Positions 24,353-32,776 of a stretch of 64,000 nt of DNA are shown piece by piece. The stretch's first letter is position 1; each line of letters opens with the position of its first letter. The notes beneath the pieces were generated by a model, which saw nothing but the letters and a program-made list of their open reading frames with translations, was not told the DNA's origin and did not search any database. The stretch comes from Clostridiales bacterium COT073_COT-073 (GTDB lineage Bacteria; Bacillota; Clostridia; Lachnospirales; Vallitaleaceae): assembly GCA_003858485.1 (NCBI GenBank), contig RQYD01000002.1:1-64000 (forward strand), written 5' to 3'. Position numbers and translations under genes: made by a program.

Positions 24353-26545
24353 ATGTTTATACGAAAAAGTTATGCTTATTTTTATTCAATCAATTTAGCT
24401 CAAAAAATATTTTGGGTTTGTTTTTTTATAGCCACCTTAAGTTTAACGATTGCACCAAGTTTAATTATTCTACAGTATACCAATGTCCTACAAAGCCAAA
24501 TTGAAAAAAAGAATCTGGCCACTTTAAATCAATTAACTAAATTAACCGATACCACTCTGGTTGAAGAAAATTTTCGGCATATCCAATATCTGGCCGGTAC
24601 CTGGGGTAATTCAAATTTACTATCCTCTAAAACATCGGCTGTTTCTACTTACCGAATTTTTAAAGATTGGGAATATTATACCATGATTCATCCCAATCTC
24701 TATTCCTGTTGCCTTTATTCAGCCACCTCAGATACTTTTCTTTCCAGCTCAGAAGGCATTAACTATCATTTTTTAAGCTCACTTGCCCTACCCTATGCCA
24801 AACATTTGGCTCAAAATTTTGGGAAAACGGCAATTATGCCTGAACAGCCGCTTTGGCTATCAACCTCTCTCCTGCCCAGTACCGATAAACCAAACAGCTC
24901 CGTCAAATTATTGACTTTTGTTCAGCCTTACTCAATGTTATTTCCATTTAATTTACAGGATCATTATCTGCTGATAAACTATAATATGAATCAAATCGAA
25001 CAACAAATTTTGCCGCTCCTTGATTCTAATGGATATTTTGAATTCACTAATGCTCAAAATCAATTATTATATTCCGGCAAACCGGTCACTACCGGCTCTG
25101 TCAATTATACCATGTATTCTGTGGTTTCCTCAACCAGTGGTTGGACTTATCGCTATTTTGTACCTGCCACTTTTTGGGGAGGTCCTTTATTTGTCACTTT
25201 ATTTTTTGGAATTACCATTATTCTGACTGGGCTGTTTCTGGCTTTCTTCTTAAGCAGATTTTTATCTAAAAAACTATATCGGCCTTTGAGTAATCTGCTG
25301 ACTACCATTCATAGTTACTCTGATACAGCCAGCCTTTCCAAAAATGATATTGATTTTATTCAAACTGCTTTTTATGATCTTTATTCATCCAAAGAAATTT
25401 TAGATAATAATTTATCATTACTGGAATATCAAATCGGACAGCTAATTTTTAAAGGCAAAATTTCCAGTCCTCTGGAAATCAGCAACAAGTTAAAATTAAC
25501 TTCTTTTTCTTTAGATTGCGAAAATTACCAATTGCTCCTGTTGGCATTTTCTCCGAAAGTGGTACAGACTGCTCCAATGCTGCCTTATGAAAGCATTGCT
25601 TTTATTAAAGAAACTTTTCTTAGCAAACATTCTGCCCTGTGTGTGCCTTATCCTGAAAATTGTGTCAGTATTTTACTGGCCAACCAAAATATTATTTATA
25701 CCGATACTGATTTTCAGCAGTTGCAGCATGAAATTTCTTCGATTTTTGAATGTCCTTGCAGCTTATTTTTATCAAAATCATTATGTGATTTTTCAGAAAT
25801 TGCTCCGTCTTTTTCGACACTAAAATCCGGCCTGGCCTATCTGCCGCTTTATGGCTATGAGCAAATCATCAGTCAGACAGTAATAGAAAATCACGAAAAT
25901 AGCAGAATGCATTTAGCACCTGTATTCATTCCTTCCATTGAAGAACTGCTGGAACACAACCCGGATAAATTAACGGAAAAATGCAGAGAGATCCTTGATT
26001 TTGCCAAAAGCAAAACTCTTCATTTTGCAGACTGGCTTGATTTTTGTCATATTCTTTTCTATACCTTGGAAAATCACAGCCAGCAGCATAATTTATACTT
26101 ATCATTCAGCAACCTAAAAAAAGCTTGTTTTCCCGTTTCTTCTCCCCAAGATCTGATTGACTTATGTCAATCCTATGCCAAATTATTGGAAAGCATTCAG
26201 CCAGAAGCGAAAAAAATCATCAGCACTGCTGAATATATAGAAGACATCAAACAATATATTACTGAAAATATCAGTGCCGACTTATCTTTGGAAACTGTGG
26301 CTGATAAATTTGGACTGACTCCAAATTATTTAAGCAAGATCTTTCATGAATATTGTCAACTAACTTTCTCCAATTATCTGAAAGAAGCAAAGCTTAAAAA
26401 AGCTGCTGAGTTATTAAAAAACAAAAATCTGCTGGTTCAAAACATTGCTGAAGCTGTCGGATACAGTACGCCGAATTACTTTAACCGTATTTTCAAGGAA
26501 TATTATGGTATCACACCTTTGCAGTATCGACGGAAGTATTTGTAA
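24353..26545 (+). CDS. Membrane-bound AraC-family regulator of the adjacent importer
   Basis: A 730-residue one-component sensor. One transmembrane helix lies near residues 18-40 and another near 275-300, enclosing an extracellular sensing domain of about 230 residues. A cytoplasmic linker follows, and the last 100 residues carry two helix-turn-helix motifs of the AraC/XylS fold (SLETVADKFGLTPNYLSKIF and IAEAVGYSTPNYFNRIFKEY). Proteins of this build regulate divergent CUT1 sugar importers in Bacillota by sensing the sugar outside the cell. GAGG lies seven bases before the ATG. There is no histidine kinase, so it probably senses directly. Confidence 0.88.
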   Translation: MFIRKSYAYFYSINLAQKIFWVCFFIATLSLTIAPSLIILQYTNVLQSQIEKKNLATLNQLTKLTDTTLVEENFRHIQYLAGTWGNSNLLSSKTSAVSTYRIFKDWEYYTMIHPNLYSCCLYSATSDTFLSSSEGINYHFLSSLALPYAKHLAQNFGKTAIMPEQPLWLSTSLLPSTDKPNSSVKLLTFVQPYSMLFPFNLQDHYLLINYNMNQIEQQILPLLDSNGYFEFTNAQNQLLYSGKPVTTGSVNYTMYSVVSSTSGWTYRYFVPATFWGGPLFVTLFFGITIILTGLFLAFFLSRFLSKKLYRPLSNLLTTIHSYSDTASLSKNDIDFIQTAFYDLYSSKEILDNNLSLLEYQIGQLIFKGKISSPLEISNKLKLTSFSLDCENYQLLLLAFSPKVVQTAPMLPYESIAFIKETFLSKHSALCVPYPENCVSILLANQNIIYTDTDFQQLQHEISSIFECPCSLFLSKSLCDFSEIAPSFSTLKSGLAYLPLYGYEQIISQTVIENHENSRMHLAPVFIPSIEELLEHNPDKLTEKCREILDFAKSKTLHFADWLDFCHILFYTLENHSQQHNLYLSFSNLKKACFPVSSPQDLIDLCQSYAKLLESIQPEAKKIISTAEYIEDIKQYITENISADLSLETVADKFGLTPNYLSKIFHEYCQLTFSNYLKEAKLKKAAELLKNKNLLVQNIAEAVGYSTPNYFNRIFKEYYGITPLQYRRKYL

Positions 26546-26590
26546 CTGCAATCGAATGAAGTTTTTTATTTTATTCTCATTTGCATAAAA

Positions 26591-26693
26591 AAGGGGCTGT
26601 TGCATTTTAAGATTTTTACACAAGATATAGGATAAAATTTCTGTGTTTTATCACAATATATTGTGTGAATTCTGTATTTTGCAACAACCCCTT
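26591..26693. terminator. Two-tier hairpin between convergent genes
   Basis: AAGGGGCTGTTGCA (26591-26604) pairs with TGCAACAACCCCTT (26680-26693). The loop contains the perfect palindrome CACAATA/TATTGTG (26652-26665). T runs on the minus side fit termination of the ABC permease gene. The arm GGGGCTGTTGCA is also a common transposon end, but no flanking duplication is seen. Confidence 0.65.
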
Positions 26694-26776
26694 AAAAAAT
26701 CTGACTTTTTGGAATCAGTTCATCCACTAGAATCATGCTACTGCTTTTTTATCAAATATATACTGCTAAAAGTACT

Positions 26777-27772
26777 TCACCCTGCTTTCCGTTTTTTTAA
26801 CTGATCAGCCACTATCGCCACTACAATCACTCCGCCCGTAATTACCTGCATCACAAAGGAATGAATCCCAAATTGAGTGCCAACATTATCAATTAGTATA
26901 ATTAAAACCGTTCCCAGGGCTGTTCCAAAAACAGAGCCCGTTCCTCCGGATAAAGAAGCTCCGCCTAGTACACTGGCAGCAATCGCATTTGTTTCATAGC
27001 CTTCTCCGGCTGTCGGAATCGCCGAGTTGATACGTGCCGCCAACATAACTCCGGCAATGCCATATAGCAAGCCGGCAAACGCAAATGCCATATACATTGT
27101 CTTTCTGATAGAAATACCATTTAACCTTGCAACCTCTTTGCCACTGCCCAAAACAAACAAATTTCGGCCAAATACAAAATATTTTAAAAGAAAGAACACC
27201 AAAACCGCTATAACAAACCAGACAATGGCTAATTTAGGTAAGAAAAGAAGATTGCTACTGGCAAAAGAAGAAAATTCCGTTTTTAGTCCCGATATCGTAC
27301 CTCCGTTAGAAATTACTTTAATCAATCCTCTTAAAATGGTCTGACTTCCCAAAGTTGCTACAAAAGCCGGGACATTAAATTCATGAATCAGCATGGCATT
27401 AAACATTCCGCAAATAACGGCAACTGTAACAGCAATGATCATAGATGGTAAAATTCCCATCCCCCATTTCGCCTGTCCCATTGCCACCATTAATGTACTG
27501 ATTCCCACAATTGCACCGCAACTTATGTCGATTCCTCCGGTAATGATAATACATGTTTGCGCAATTGAAATTACTCCGATAATGGCACATTGTTTCAAAA
27601 TATTTGTTAAATTATATGCTGTAAAAAAATTTTTTGTTCCAAATGTAGCCAGCATAAAAAGAAGAGCAATCACAAGAATCATTGATACTTCTGTTCTCAT
27701 TAATATATTTTTCAATCCATGTACCTGATTTTCTTTTTCAGGTCTTGAAATCGCAACCAATTTTCTCATCAT
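26777..27772 (-). CDS. Sugar ABC transporter permease, RbsC/XylH family
   Basis: A 331-residue integral membrane protein with about ten hydrophobic segments, typical of CUT2 permeases. Conserved text includes GGIDISCGAIVGI, GLPALVATLGS-like FNVPAFVATLGSQTILRG, and ASVLGGASLSGGTGS. It imports a monosaccharide with the preceding ATPase and the binding protein at 29593. The ATG overlaps the ATPase stop (ATGA) and has GGAGG four bases upstream. It is the last gene of the LacI-controlled operon. Confidence 0.9.
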   Translation of the reverse strand: MMRKLVAISRPEKENQVHGLKNILMRTEVSMILVIALLFMLATFGTKNFFTAYNLTNILKQCAIIGVISIAQTCIIITGGIDISCGAIVGISTLMVAMGQAKWGMGILPSMIIAVTVAVICGMFNAMLIHEFNVPAFVATLGSQTILRGLIKVISNGGTISGLKTEFSSFASSNLLFLPKLAIVWFVIAVLVFFLLKYFVFGRNLFVLGSGKEVARLNGISIRKTMYMAFAFAGLLYGIAGVMLAARINSAIPTAGEGYETNAIAASVLGGASLSGGTGSVFGTALGTVLIILIDNVGTQFGIHSFVMQVITGGVIVVAIVADQLKKRKAG

Positions 27773-29292
27773 AGAGCCTCCTGATTATAAATTGTTGACG
27801 CCGCACGTAAGATATCTTCCTCATTCATTTGTTTTAACCGCTTTGAATCAAAATATTCTGCCATATGTCCTTCCGCCATAACTACCATTCGATCCGAAAG
27901 CCCCAACGCTTCCGGTAGATAAGAAGAAATAATAATAACTCCTTTTCCTTGCTGAATAAGACTTTCAATCAATTTAAATATTTCTTCTTTGGCACCGACA
28001 TCAACACCTACCGTAGGCTCGTCAAATATCAAAATGTCCGGATCACGACACAAAAGTTTAGCTATTACCACCTTTTGTTGATTTCCGCCGGATAAATTAT
28101 TGACAATCTGTTTGATACTTGGAGTTTTAATTCCTATTTTTTCCTTATATTCCTCCGCCCTTTTTCTTTCTTTTTTTAAATTGATGATTCCACCTTTGCT
28201 AATCATATCATAGGAATACATATTGGTATTTAATTCCACTGTCTGAATCAGCGCCAAACCATCTGTTCTTCTGTCTTCCGTTAAAAAACCAATCCCCTTT
28301 AGCATCGCTGTTTTGGGATTATTCAACTGCACCGGTTTTCCTTTTATGTATATCCTCCCGGATGTGATTTTATCAACACCAAAAACTGCTCTCATAACTT
28401 CACTGCGGCCGGAACCCACTAATCCAAAAAAGCCCAATATTTCTCCTGCATATAATTGAAAGCTGATATTCTTAAACTTTTTTCCACAAAGGCCTTCCAC
28501 TCTAAGCAATTCTTCTCCGGGTTTTCTGTGCTTAATGCTATAAATATCCGCCATCGGCCGTCCCACCATTTTAGAAATCAAATAATCTTTATCAACCTCT
28601 GATACCTTTTTCGTTTCTACATATGCTCCATCCTTCATTATCGTAACACTATCACATATTTCCATAATCTCTTCCAGCCGATGTGAAATATAGATTACAC
28701 TAATCCCTTGATTCTTCAACTCTTTTATATAGTCAAATAAAATCAACACTTTGTCGTTTTCCAGCAAAGCCGTCGGCTCATCAAAAATAACTAATCGAAT
28801 ATTTTCATTGACCGATATTTTACTGATTGTAATCATTGCCTGTAATGCTACAGGCAATGAATTAATTACCGCTTTGGGATCAACATTCAAATGAAATTTA
28901 TCAATAATTTTTTTACTGTTTTTTACCATTGCATCCCAATCAACCAGTCCCATTTGCGTTTTCGGAATTCTCCCCAAATGGTAATTTTCAGCAATACTCA
29001 AGCCGCCTGCAATATTAACATGCTGATAATTGGCATGCATACCTAATTTTTTAGCTTCTATTGCATTTTTCGCCTGCTTCCATATACCGTCGCAGCAAAT
29101 TTCCACCCTTCCTTCCGTTGGTGTTTCCACACCCATGATACACTTGATCAATGTTGATTTTCCTGCCCCATTTTCTCCGACCAAAGCCCGCACCTCACCC
29201 TTTTTTATAGTCGTGGAAATTCCTTTAAGAGCTTGTACACCGGGATAATTTTTTACAATATTTTCAATTTTTAATAAAATTTCATCTGTCAT
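27769..29292 (-). CDS. Sugar ABC transporter ATPase, RbsA/MglA family
   Basis: A 507-residue protein with two ABC domains. Domain 1 has Walker A GENGAGKST but a degenerate signature (SLPVALQAMITISK, lacking the LSGGQ glycine pair). Domain 2 has the family's altered Walker A (GLVGSGRSE) and a good signature, LSGGNQQKVVIAKLL, with DEPTVGVDVGAK. I start at the ATG at 29292, where AGGAG precedes and homology begins. The frame remains open for 73 more codons upstream, but these are hairpin-element sequence. It supplies ATP hydrolysis for a CUT2 monosaccharide importer. Confidence 0.9.
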   Translation of the reverse strand: MTDEILLKIENIVKNYPGVQALKGISTTIKKGEVRALVGENGAGKSTLIKCIMGVETPTEGRVEICCDGIWKQAKNAIEAKKLGMHANYQHVNIAGGLSIAENYHLGRIPKTQMGLVDWDAMVKNSKKIIDKFHLNVDPKAVINSLPVALQAMITISKISVNENIRLVIFDEPTALLENDKVLILFDYIKELKNQGISVIYISHRLEEIMEICDSVTIMKDGAYVETKKVSEVDKDYLISKMVGRPMADIYSIKHRKPGEELLRVEGLCGKKFKNISFQLYAGEILGFFGLVGSGRSEVMRAVFGVDKITSGRIYIKGKPVQLNNPKTAMLKGIGFLTEDRRTDGLALIQTVELNTNMYSYDMISKGGIINLKKERKRAEEYKEKIGIKTPSIKQIVNNLSGGNQQKVVIAKLLCRDPDILIFDEPTVGVDVGAKEEIFKLIESLIQQGKGVIIISSYLPEALGLSDRMVVMAEGHMAEYFDSKRLKQMNEEDILRAASTIYNQEAL

Positions 29293-29325
29293 AACCAATT
29301 CTCCTCTTTCTCTTAATATTATCCA

Positions 29326-29553
29326 CTCAACTTTCCCACAGTCTTTTTTGGCTCTATCTCGCTCCAAAGAGCGGGCACATGGGTTCCACCGCTTTCGCCA
29401 CATACTTCGTAAGATGGCTTTCGCGGCACACGCCTTTCGCAACTTGCTTCGCAAGATTGCTTGCGGTTGCACACTTTCGCAACTTGCTTTGCAAGATTGC
29501 TTTCGCAGCACATGCCTAAAAAAGACTGTTCCAAGGAACGTGGGAAAGTTGAG
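29326..29553 (-). mobile_element. Intact modular hairpin element, three modules, inside the sugar operon
   Basis: A 228-bp copy with terminal repeats CTCAACTTTCCCAC and GTGGGAAAGTTGAG, and a perfect 7-bp duplication TTATCCA (29319-29325 and 29554-29560). Three module hairpins lie at 29398-29419, 29439-29460 and 29479-29500. It separates the binding-protein gene from its ATPase. Confidence 0.92.
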
Positions 29554-29592
29554 TTATCCATTAATAAAAGGGTAAAGTACGGGAAAGCCTTC

Positions 29593-30735
29593 TTACTTTT
29601 CAAGAAGTTTTGGATTTAGCAATGCTGCGTATTTTTCCTCTTTCATATTTTCGGTTGTAACTGCAACCGGCGGCATTACAACTTTTTGTTCCTTTTCCGG
29701 ATTCTTTCCATCAATTAAGGTCAAGACTGCATTTTCAAGAGCTGCATAGCCCTGACCATATGCATCCTGAACAATGATACAGTCCAGAGTTCCTGCCTCT
29801 AATGCTGCAATTTCAATTGGATCGGAATCAACGCCGATGGTAATCACTTTATCTTTAATTCCGGCATTTTCAACCGCTAATGCAATTCCATCGCCTGAAA
29901 TATTATTGGCACCATAAATACCGATCAGCTTATCGCCATGAGTGGCAATCTGATTTTCAATATCTGCTTGTGCCTGCTCTAAATCATTATTATTGTATAA
30001 GGTATCTAATACTTTAATTTTGGAATTCGCCTCGACATATGCTTTAAAATTATCCATTCTCGGCTGTAGAGACGGATTAACATTGGAAAATTCCATGGCA
30101 ATAATTCCTTCCAGCGGAATTCCTGCTTCATTCAGCTTTTCAATCATAATCTTACCTGCCAGATCTCCAACATCCGCACTTACTGTTGTATAAAACTGAT
30201 TATAACAATCGGAAAATTCATTGGAATCCAAAGTTTCCAACCCACAATTCGTAAAATTAACCACAATTCCTCTGTCCATTGCTTCCTTTGATACACTTCG
30301 GGTGGAATCCGGAACCTGTGTGGCACTGATAATAGCTGATGGCTGGGCAGCAATCGCATTTTCGAATGCACGAATATAGCTTTCCGTTTCTGCCTCCGTA
30401 GCCGGGCCAACTGTTGTGAAATTAATCTTAATTCCATGCTTTTCCTGCATATCCTTTACTGCATTTCTCATGCCGATCTCCTGATATTGCCAAAATTCAG
30501 ATTCTGTAGAACAAGATACCCATATGATGTCAAAATTTTTGGATGTTTCCTCTTTAGCAGTAGTTTCTTCTTTTTTAGAATTGTCTTCTTTGACAGGAGT
30601 TTCTTCTTTTTTCGTCTCGGTTTTATTGTCCGTTGTTGGTGTCGAATCTGTTTTTTGACCCTTATCATTCTTTGCACATGCCACCAAGGTCAAAATCAAA
30701 ATAAGTATCAGCAATACAGATGTTATTTTTTTCAT
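29593..30735 (-). CDS. Sugar-binding lipoprotein of an RbsB-type importer
   Basis: A 380-residue receptor with a lipoprotein signal peptide (lipobox LVAC, Cys20). A Thr/Lys/Glu-rich linker runs to about residue 65, followed by a periplasmic-binding-protein fold of the LacI/RbsB class. Recognisable parts are SESEFWQYQE near 75, GIYGANNISGDGIALAVENAG, TIGVDSDP and IVQDAYGQGYAALENAV. It serves the ATPase and permease downstream. Expression relative to those genes may be changed by the intervening hairpin element. The ligand is probably a pentose, hexose or ketose, as judged from the catabolic genes. Confidence 0.88.
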   Translation of the reverse strand: MKKITSVLLILILILTLVACAKNDKGQKTDSTPTTDNKTETKKEETPVKEDNSKKEETTAKEETSKNFDIIWVSCSTESEFWQYQEIGMRNAVKDMQEKHGIKINFTTVGPATEAETESYIRAFENAIAAQPSAIISATQVPDSTRSVSKEAMDRGIVVNFTNCGLETLDSNEFSDCYNQFYTTVSADVGDLAGKIMIEKLNEAGIPLEGIIAMEFSNVNPSLQPRMDNFKAYVEANSKIKVLDTLYNNNDLEQAQADIENQIATHGDKLIGIYGANNISGDGIALAVENAGIKDKVITIGVDSDPIEIAALEAGTLDCIIVQDAYGQGYAALENAVLTLIDGKNPEKEQKVVMPPVAVTTENMKEEKYAALLNPKLLEK

Positions 30736-30762
30736 AATTGTTTCCTCCTTTTTATTCTAATT

Positions 30763-31158
30763 TTACAGTCGTTCATTTAACTCTAAATGTTCTCCGTCCG
30801 GCCCCCGAAACATAATCCAACGTGATCCTTTCTCAAAAACCTGCAATGCTGTTGTATGCGTATTCTCTTCAAAAACCACCCCATTTTCTTTTAATTTAGT
30901 AATCACCTCATCAATATTTTTTACTTTAAAGGCAATATGATCAATCAGGCCATCCTTTCTCTGTTCATATTTCGGAAATTGAACCAGCTCTATAATCAAA
31001 CCATCGTTTTCTATAAAAATAACATCAATCTCTCCATCTTCTGACCAATTTTTATTTCTCCATATTTCGGTAAATCCCAGTATGTCCTGATAAAACTTTG
31101 CGCTCACTTGATTATCCTTAACAAAAATCCCGATATGTGCCAGCCCTCCTATTTCCAT
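30763..31158 (-). CDS. VOC (glyoxalase-fold) family protein
   Basis: A 131-residue protein of the vicinal oxygen chelate fold. Two repeats carry the usual metal ligands: His in LAHIGIFV, Glu in IIELVQF, His in IDHIAFKV and Glu in HLELNE. Members include lactoylglutathione lyases, epimerases and dioxygenases; the reaction here is unknown. I use the ATG at 31158, with GAGGGG seven bases upstream, one base after the stop of the epimerase gene. Its place in the sugar operon suggests it acts on a sugar-derived dicarbonyl or sugar epimer, which is inference. Confidence 0.78.
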   Translation of the reverse strand: MEIGGLAHIGIFVKDNQVSAKFYQDILGFTEIWRNKNWSEDGEIDVIFIENDGLIIELVQFPKYEQRKDGLIDHIAFKVKNIDEVITKLKENGVVFEENTHTTALQVFEKGSRWIMFRGPDGEHLELNERL

Positions 31159-31159
31159 A

Positions 31160-32035
31160 TCAGTTCCCCTCAAATGTCTGCTTAAGGTATATTAACGATT
31201 TTCGTGCTGCTTCATCCAATGCAAGCTCCGAAGTATCATTTACCATATCACGCCATATTCGGATATCTCTGCCAACTTCTCCGCCACGAATAACAAATGG
31301 TTCCATAACCACATCCCCTTGATAGCCAATCTGTCGCAATGCCGTACCGATCTTTTTCCAGTCGATTATCGTCTCATCCATTGGCAATCTTCTGTTATTT
31401 TCTCCCACATGCAAACGGCCAAGTAGTTTTCCGGCTTTTAAAATCGGCTGGAGCATGTCATCTTCTTCCAAACACATATGATAGGTATCAAGCATAACCT
31501 TAACATTTGGTCTTCCAACTGCTTCGACATATCTCACACATTCTTCTGCTGTATTTAGCATATAGCCTTCATGTCGATTAAGCACTTCCATACATAACTC
31601 AATTTCATATTCATTCGCCATATCTGCCAATTTTCTCATATTATTGATACTTCTTGTTATATCCGCCTCTTTATTGATCGGCTTTGTATAGTCCACCGGC
31701 CAATAGCCGTATAAGCCACCACCCACAGTATTTATTCCCAGTTGTTTCATAACCGGAAAGGTTTCACGCCAAAATTGAAATCCTGTTTCAACAATCCTCA
31801 AATCTTCATCAGCTATATTTTCACTTTTTTTCGGTCCATATCCGGCAGTCAACCGGATTCCATATTCCTGCCGGCATTTATTCAGTTCCTCTATCTCTTC
31901 TGCCAACATTTCTTTTAATCCGGCACATGAAATTTCCAAAATGTCAAATCCAAGTTCCCTGACTTTTTTTACATATTTTCGATAATCACAGCCCCAGCTT
32001 TTTTCCCAATAAGCATAGTAGATTCCATATTTCAT
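31160..32035 (-). CDS. D-psicose (allulose)/D-tagatose 3-epimerase-like protein
   Basis: A 291-residue TIM-barrel enzyme of the sugar phosphate isomerase/epimerase family. It closely follows the ketose 3-epimerase pattern: KYGIYYAYWE at the start, LTAGYGP, GGGLYGYWPVDYTKP, then metal ligands Glu in CMEVLNRHEG, Asp and His in MLDTYHM, and Glu in VVMEPFV. These enzymes invert C3 of free ketohexoses such as fructose/psicose or tagatose/sorbose using Mn2+ or Co2+. I choose the ATG at 32035 because homology begins with MKYGIYY; a GTG at 32047 is an alternative. It lies immediately after deoC. Confidence 0.83.
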   Translation of the reverse strand: MKYGIYYAYWEKSWGCDYRKYVKKVRELGFDILEISCAGLKEMLAEEIEELNKCRQEYGIRLTAGYGPKKSENIADEDLRIVETGFQFWRETFPVMKQLGINTVGGGLYGYWPVDYTKPINKEADITRSINNMRKLADMANEYEIELCMEVLNRHEGYMLNTAEECVRYVEAVGRPNVKVMLDTYHMCLEEDDMLQPILKAGKLLGRLHVGENNRRLPMDETIIDWKKIGTALRQIGYQGDVVMEPFVIRGGEVGRDIRIWRDMVNDTSELALDEAARKSLIYLKQTFEGN

Positions 32036-32043
32036 ATATCCAT

Positions 32044-32736
32044 TCACCCTTCTCTGCTTTTCTTAAAGCCTTCTACAATTTCAATACCGCAACTTGTTCC
32101 AATTCTGGAAGCACCCGCTTCAATCATACGCATGGCATCTTCAAAGGTTCGTATTCCGCCGGCTGCTTTAATTTTCACCTCTTCACCTACCATCGACTTC
32201 ATTAATTTTACGTCCTCCACCGTGGCTCCGCCGGTACCAAAGCCGGTAGATGTCTTAATAAAATCCGGCTTTACTTTCAGCGCAATTACACATAATTTCT
32301 TTTTTTCTTCTTCTGTCAGATAACAATTTTCAAAAATAACCTTACTCACCACTTCATATTGTCTGCATATGGATATAATTGCATTCATTTCTTTTTCGAT
32401 ATAATCATAATTTCCGCTTTTCAGTTCCGTTAAATTAATAACATAATCTACTTCTTTCGCACCTTTTTTAATAACATCTTCCGTTTCAAATACCTTCGTA
32501 TCAAGGGTACATTGTCCCAGCGGAAAACTCACAGCCGCATCACAAACCACCTTGCTGTTTTTTAATATTTTGTTGCAAAACGGAACTGCGGCATTATTAA
32601 TAGCTACTGTTTTAAATCCATATTCCATAGATTTCTCACAGTGTTCCCTTAATTGCGCATAAGTTACAAAAGGTTTCAGCAATGTTTGATCAATCATTTC
32701 CGCTAACTTATCTGCTGTCAACACTCCATTTCCCAT
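32044..32736 (-). CDS. deoC: DeoC-type deoxyribose-phosphate aldolase
   Basis: A 230-residue class I aldolase. The Schiff-base lysine is in DFIKTSTGFGTGG (about residue 152), the second lysine in VKIKAAGGIRT, and the proton-relay Asp in KEVDYVINL. Classical DeoC cleaves 2-deoxyribose-5-phosphate to acetaldehyde and glyceraldehyde-3-phosphate. In this operon it sits with a sugar kinase and a ketose epimerase rather than nucleoside genes, so its true substrate may differ. The ATG at 32736 has GAGGAGG six bases upstream; an ATG at 32751 lies inside that site. Confidence 0.87.
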   Translation of the reverse strand: MGNGVLTADKLAEMIDQTLLKPFVTYAQLREHCEKSMEYGFKTVAINNAAVPFCNKILKNSKVVCDAAVSFPLGQCTLDTKVFETEDVIKKGAKEVDYVINLTELKSGNYDYIEKEMNAIISICRQYEVVSKVIFENCYLTEEEKKKLCVIALKVKPDFIKTSTGFGTGGATVEDVKLMKSMVGEEVKIKAAGGIRTFEDAMRMIEAGASRIGTSCGIEIVEGFKKSREG

Positions 32737-32776
32737 TACACACCTCCTCATATATTTTCCCTGTTAATTTGATCTG

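Noticed and set aside
26591-26693. A small transposon, because GGGGCTGTTGCA resembles some insertion-sequence ends
   Set aside because: No target duplication is visible and the structure matches other long-loop hairpins at gene ends; kept as a terminator-like element, though a transposon origin remains possible.
29593-30735. BMP-type nucleoside-binding lipoprotein
   Set aside because: The visible fold motifs and the RbsA/RbsC-type partners fit a sugar-binding protein of the RbsB class, and no nucleoside genes lie next to it.
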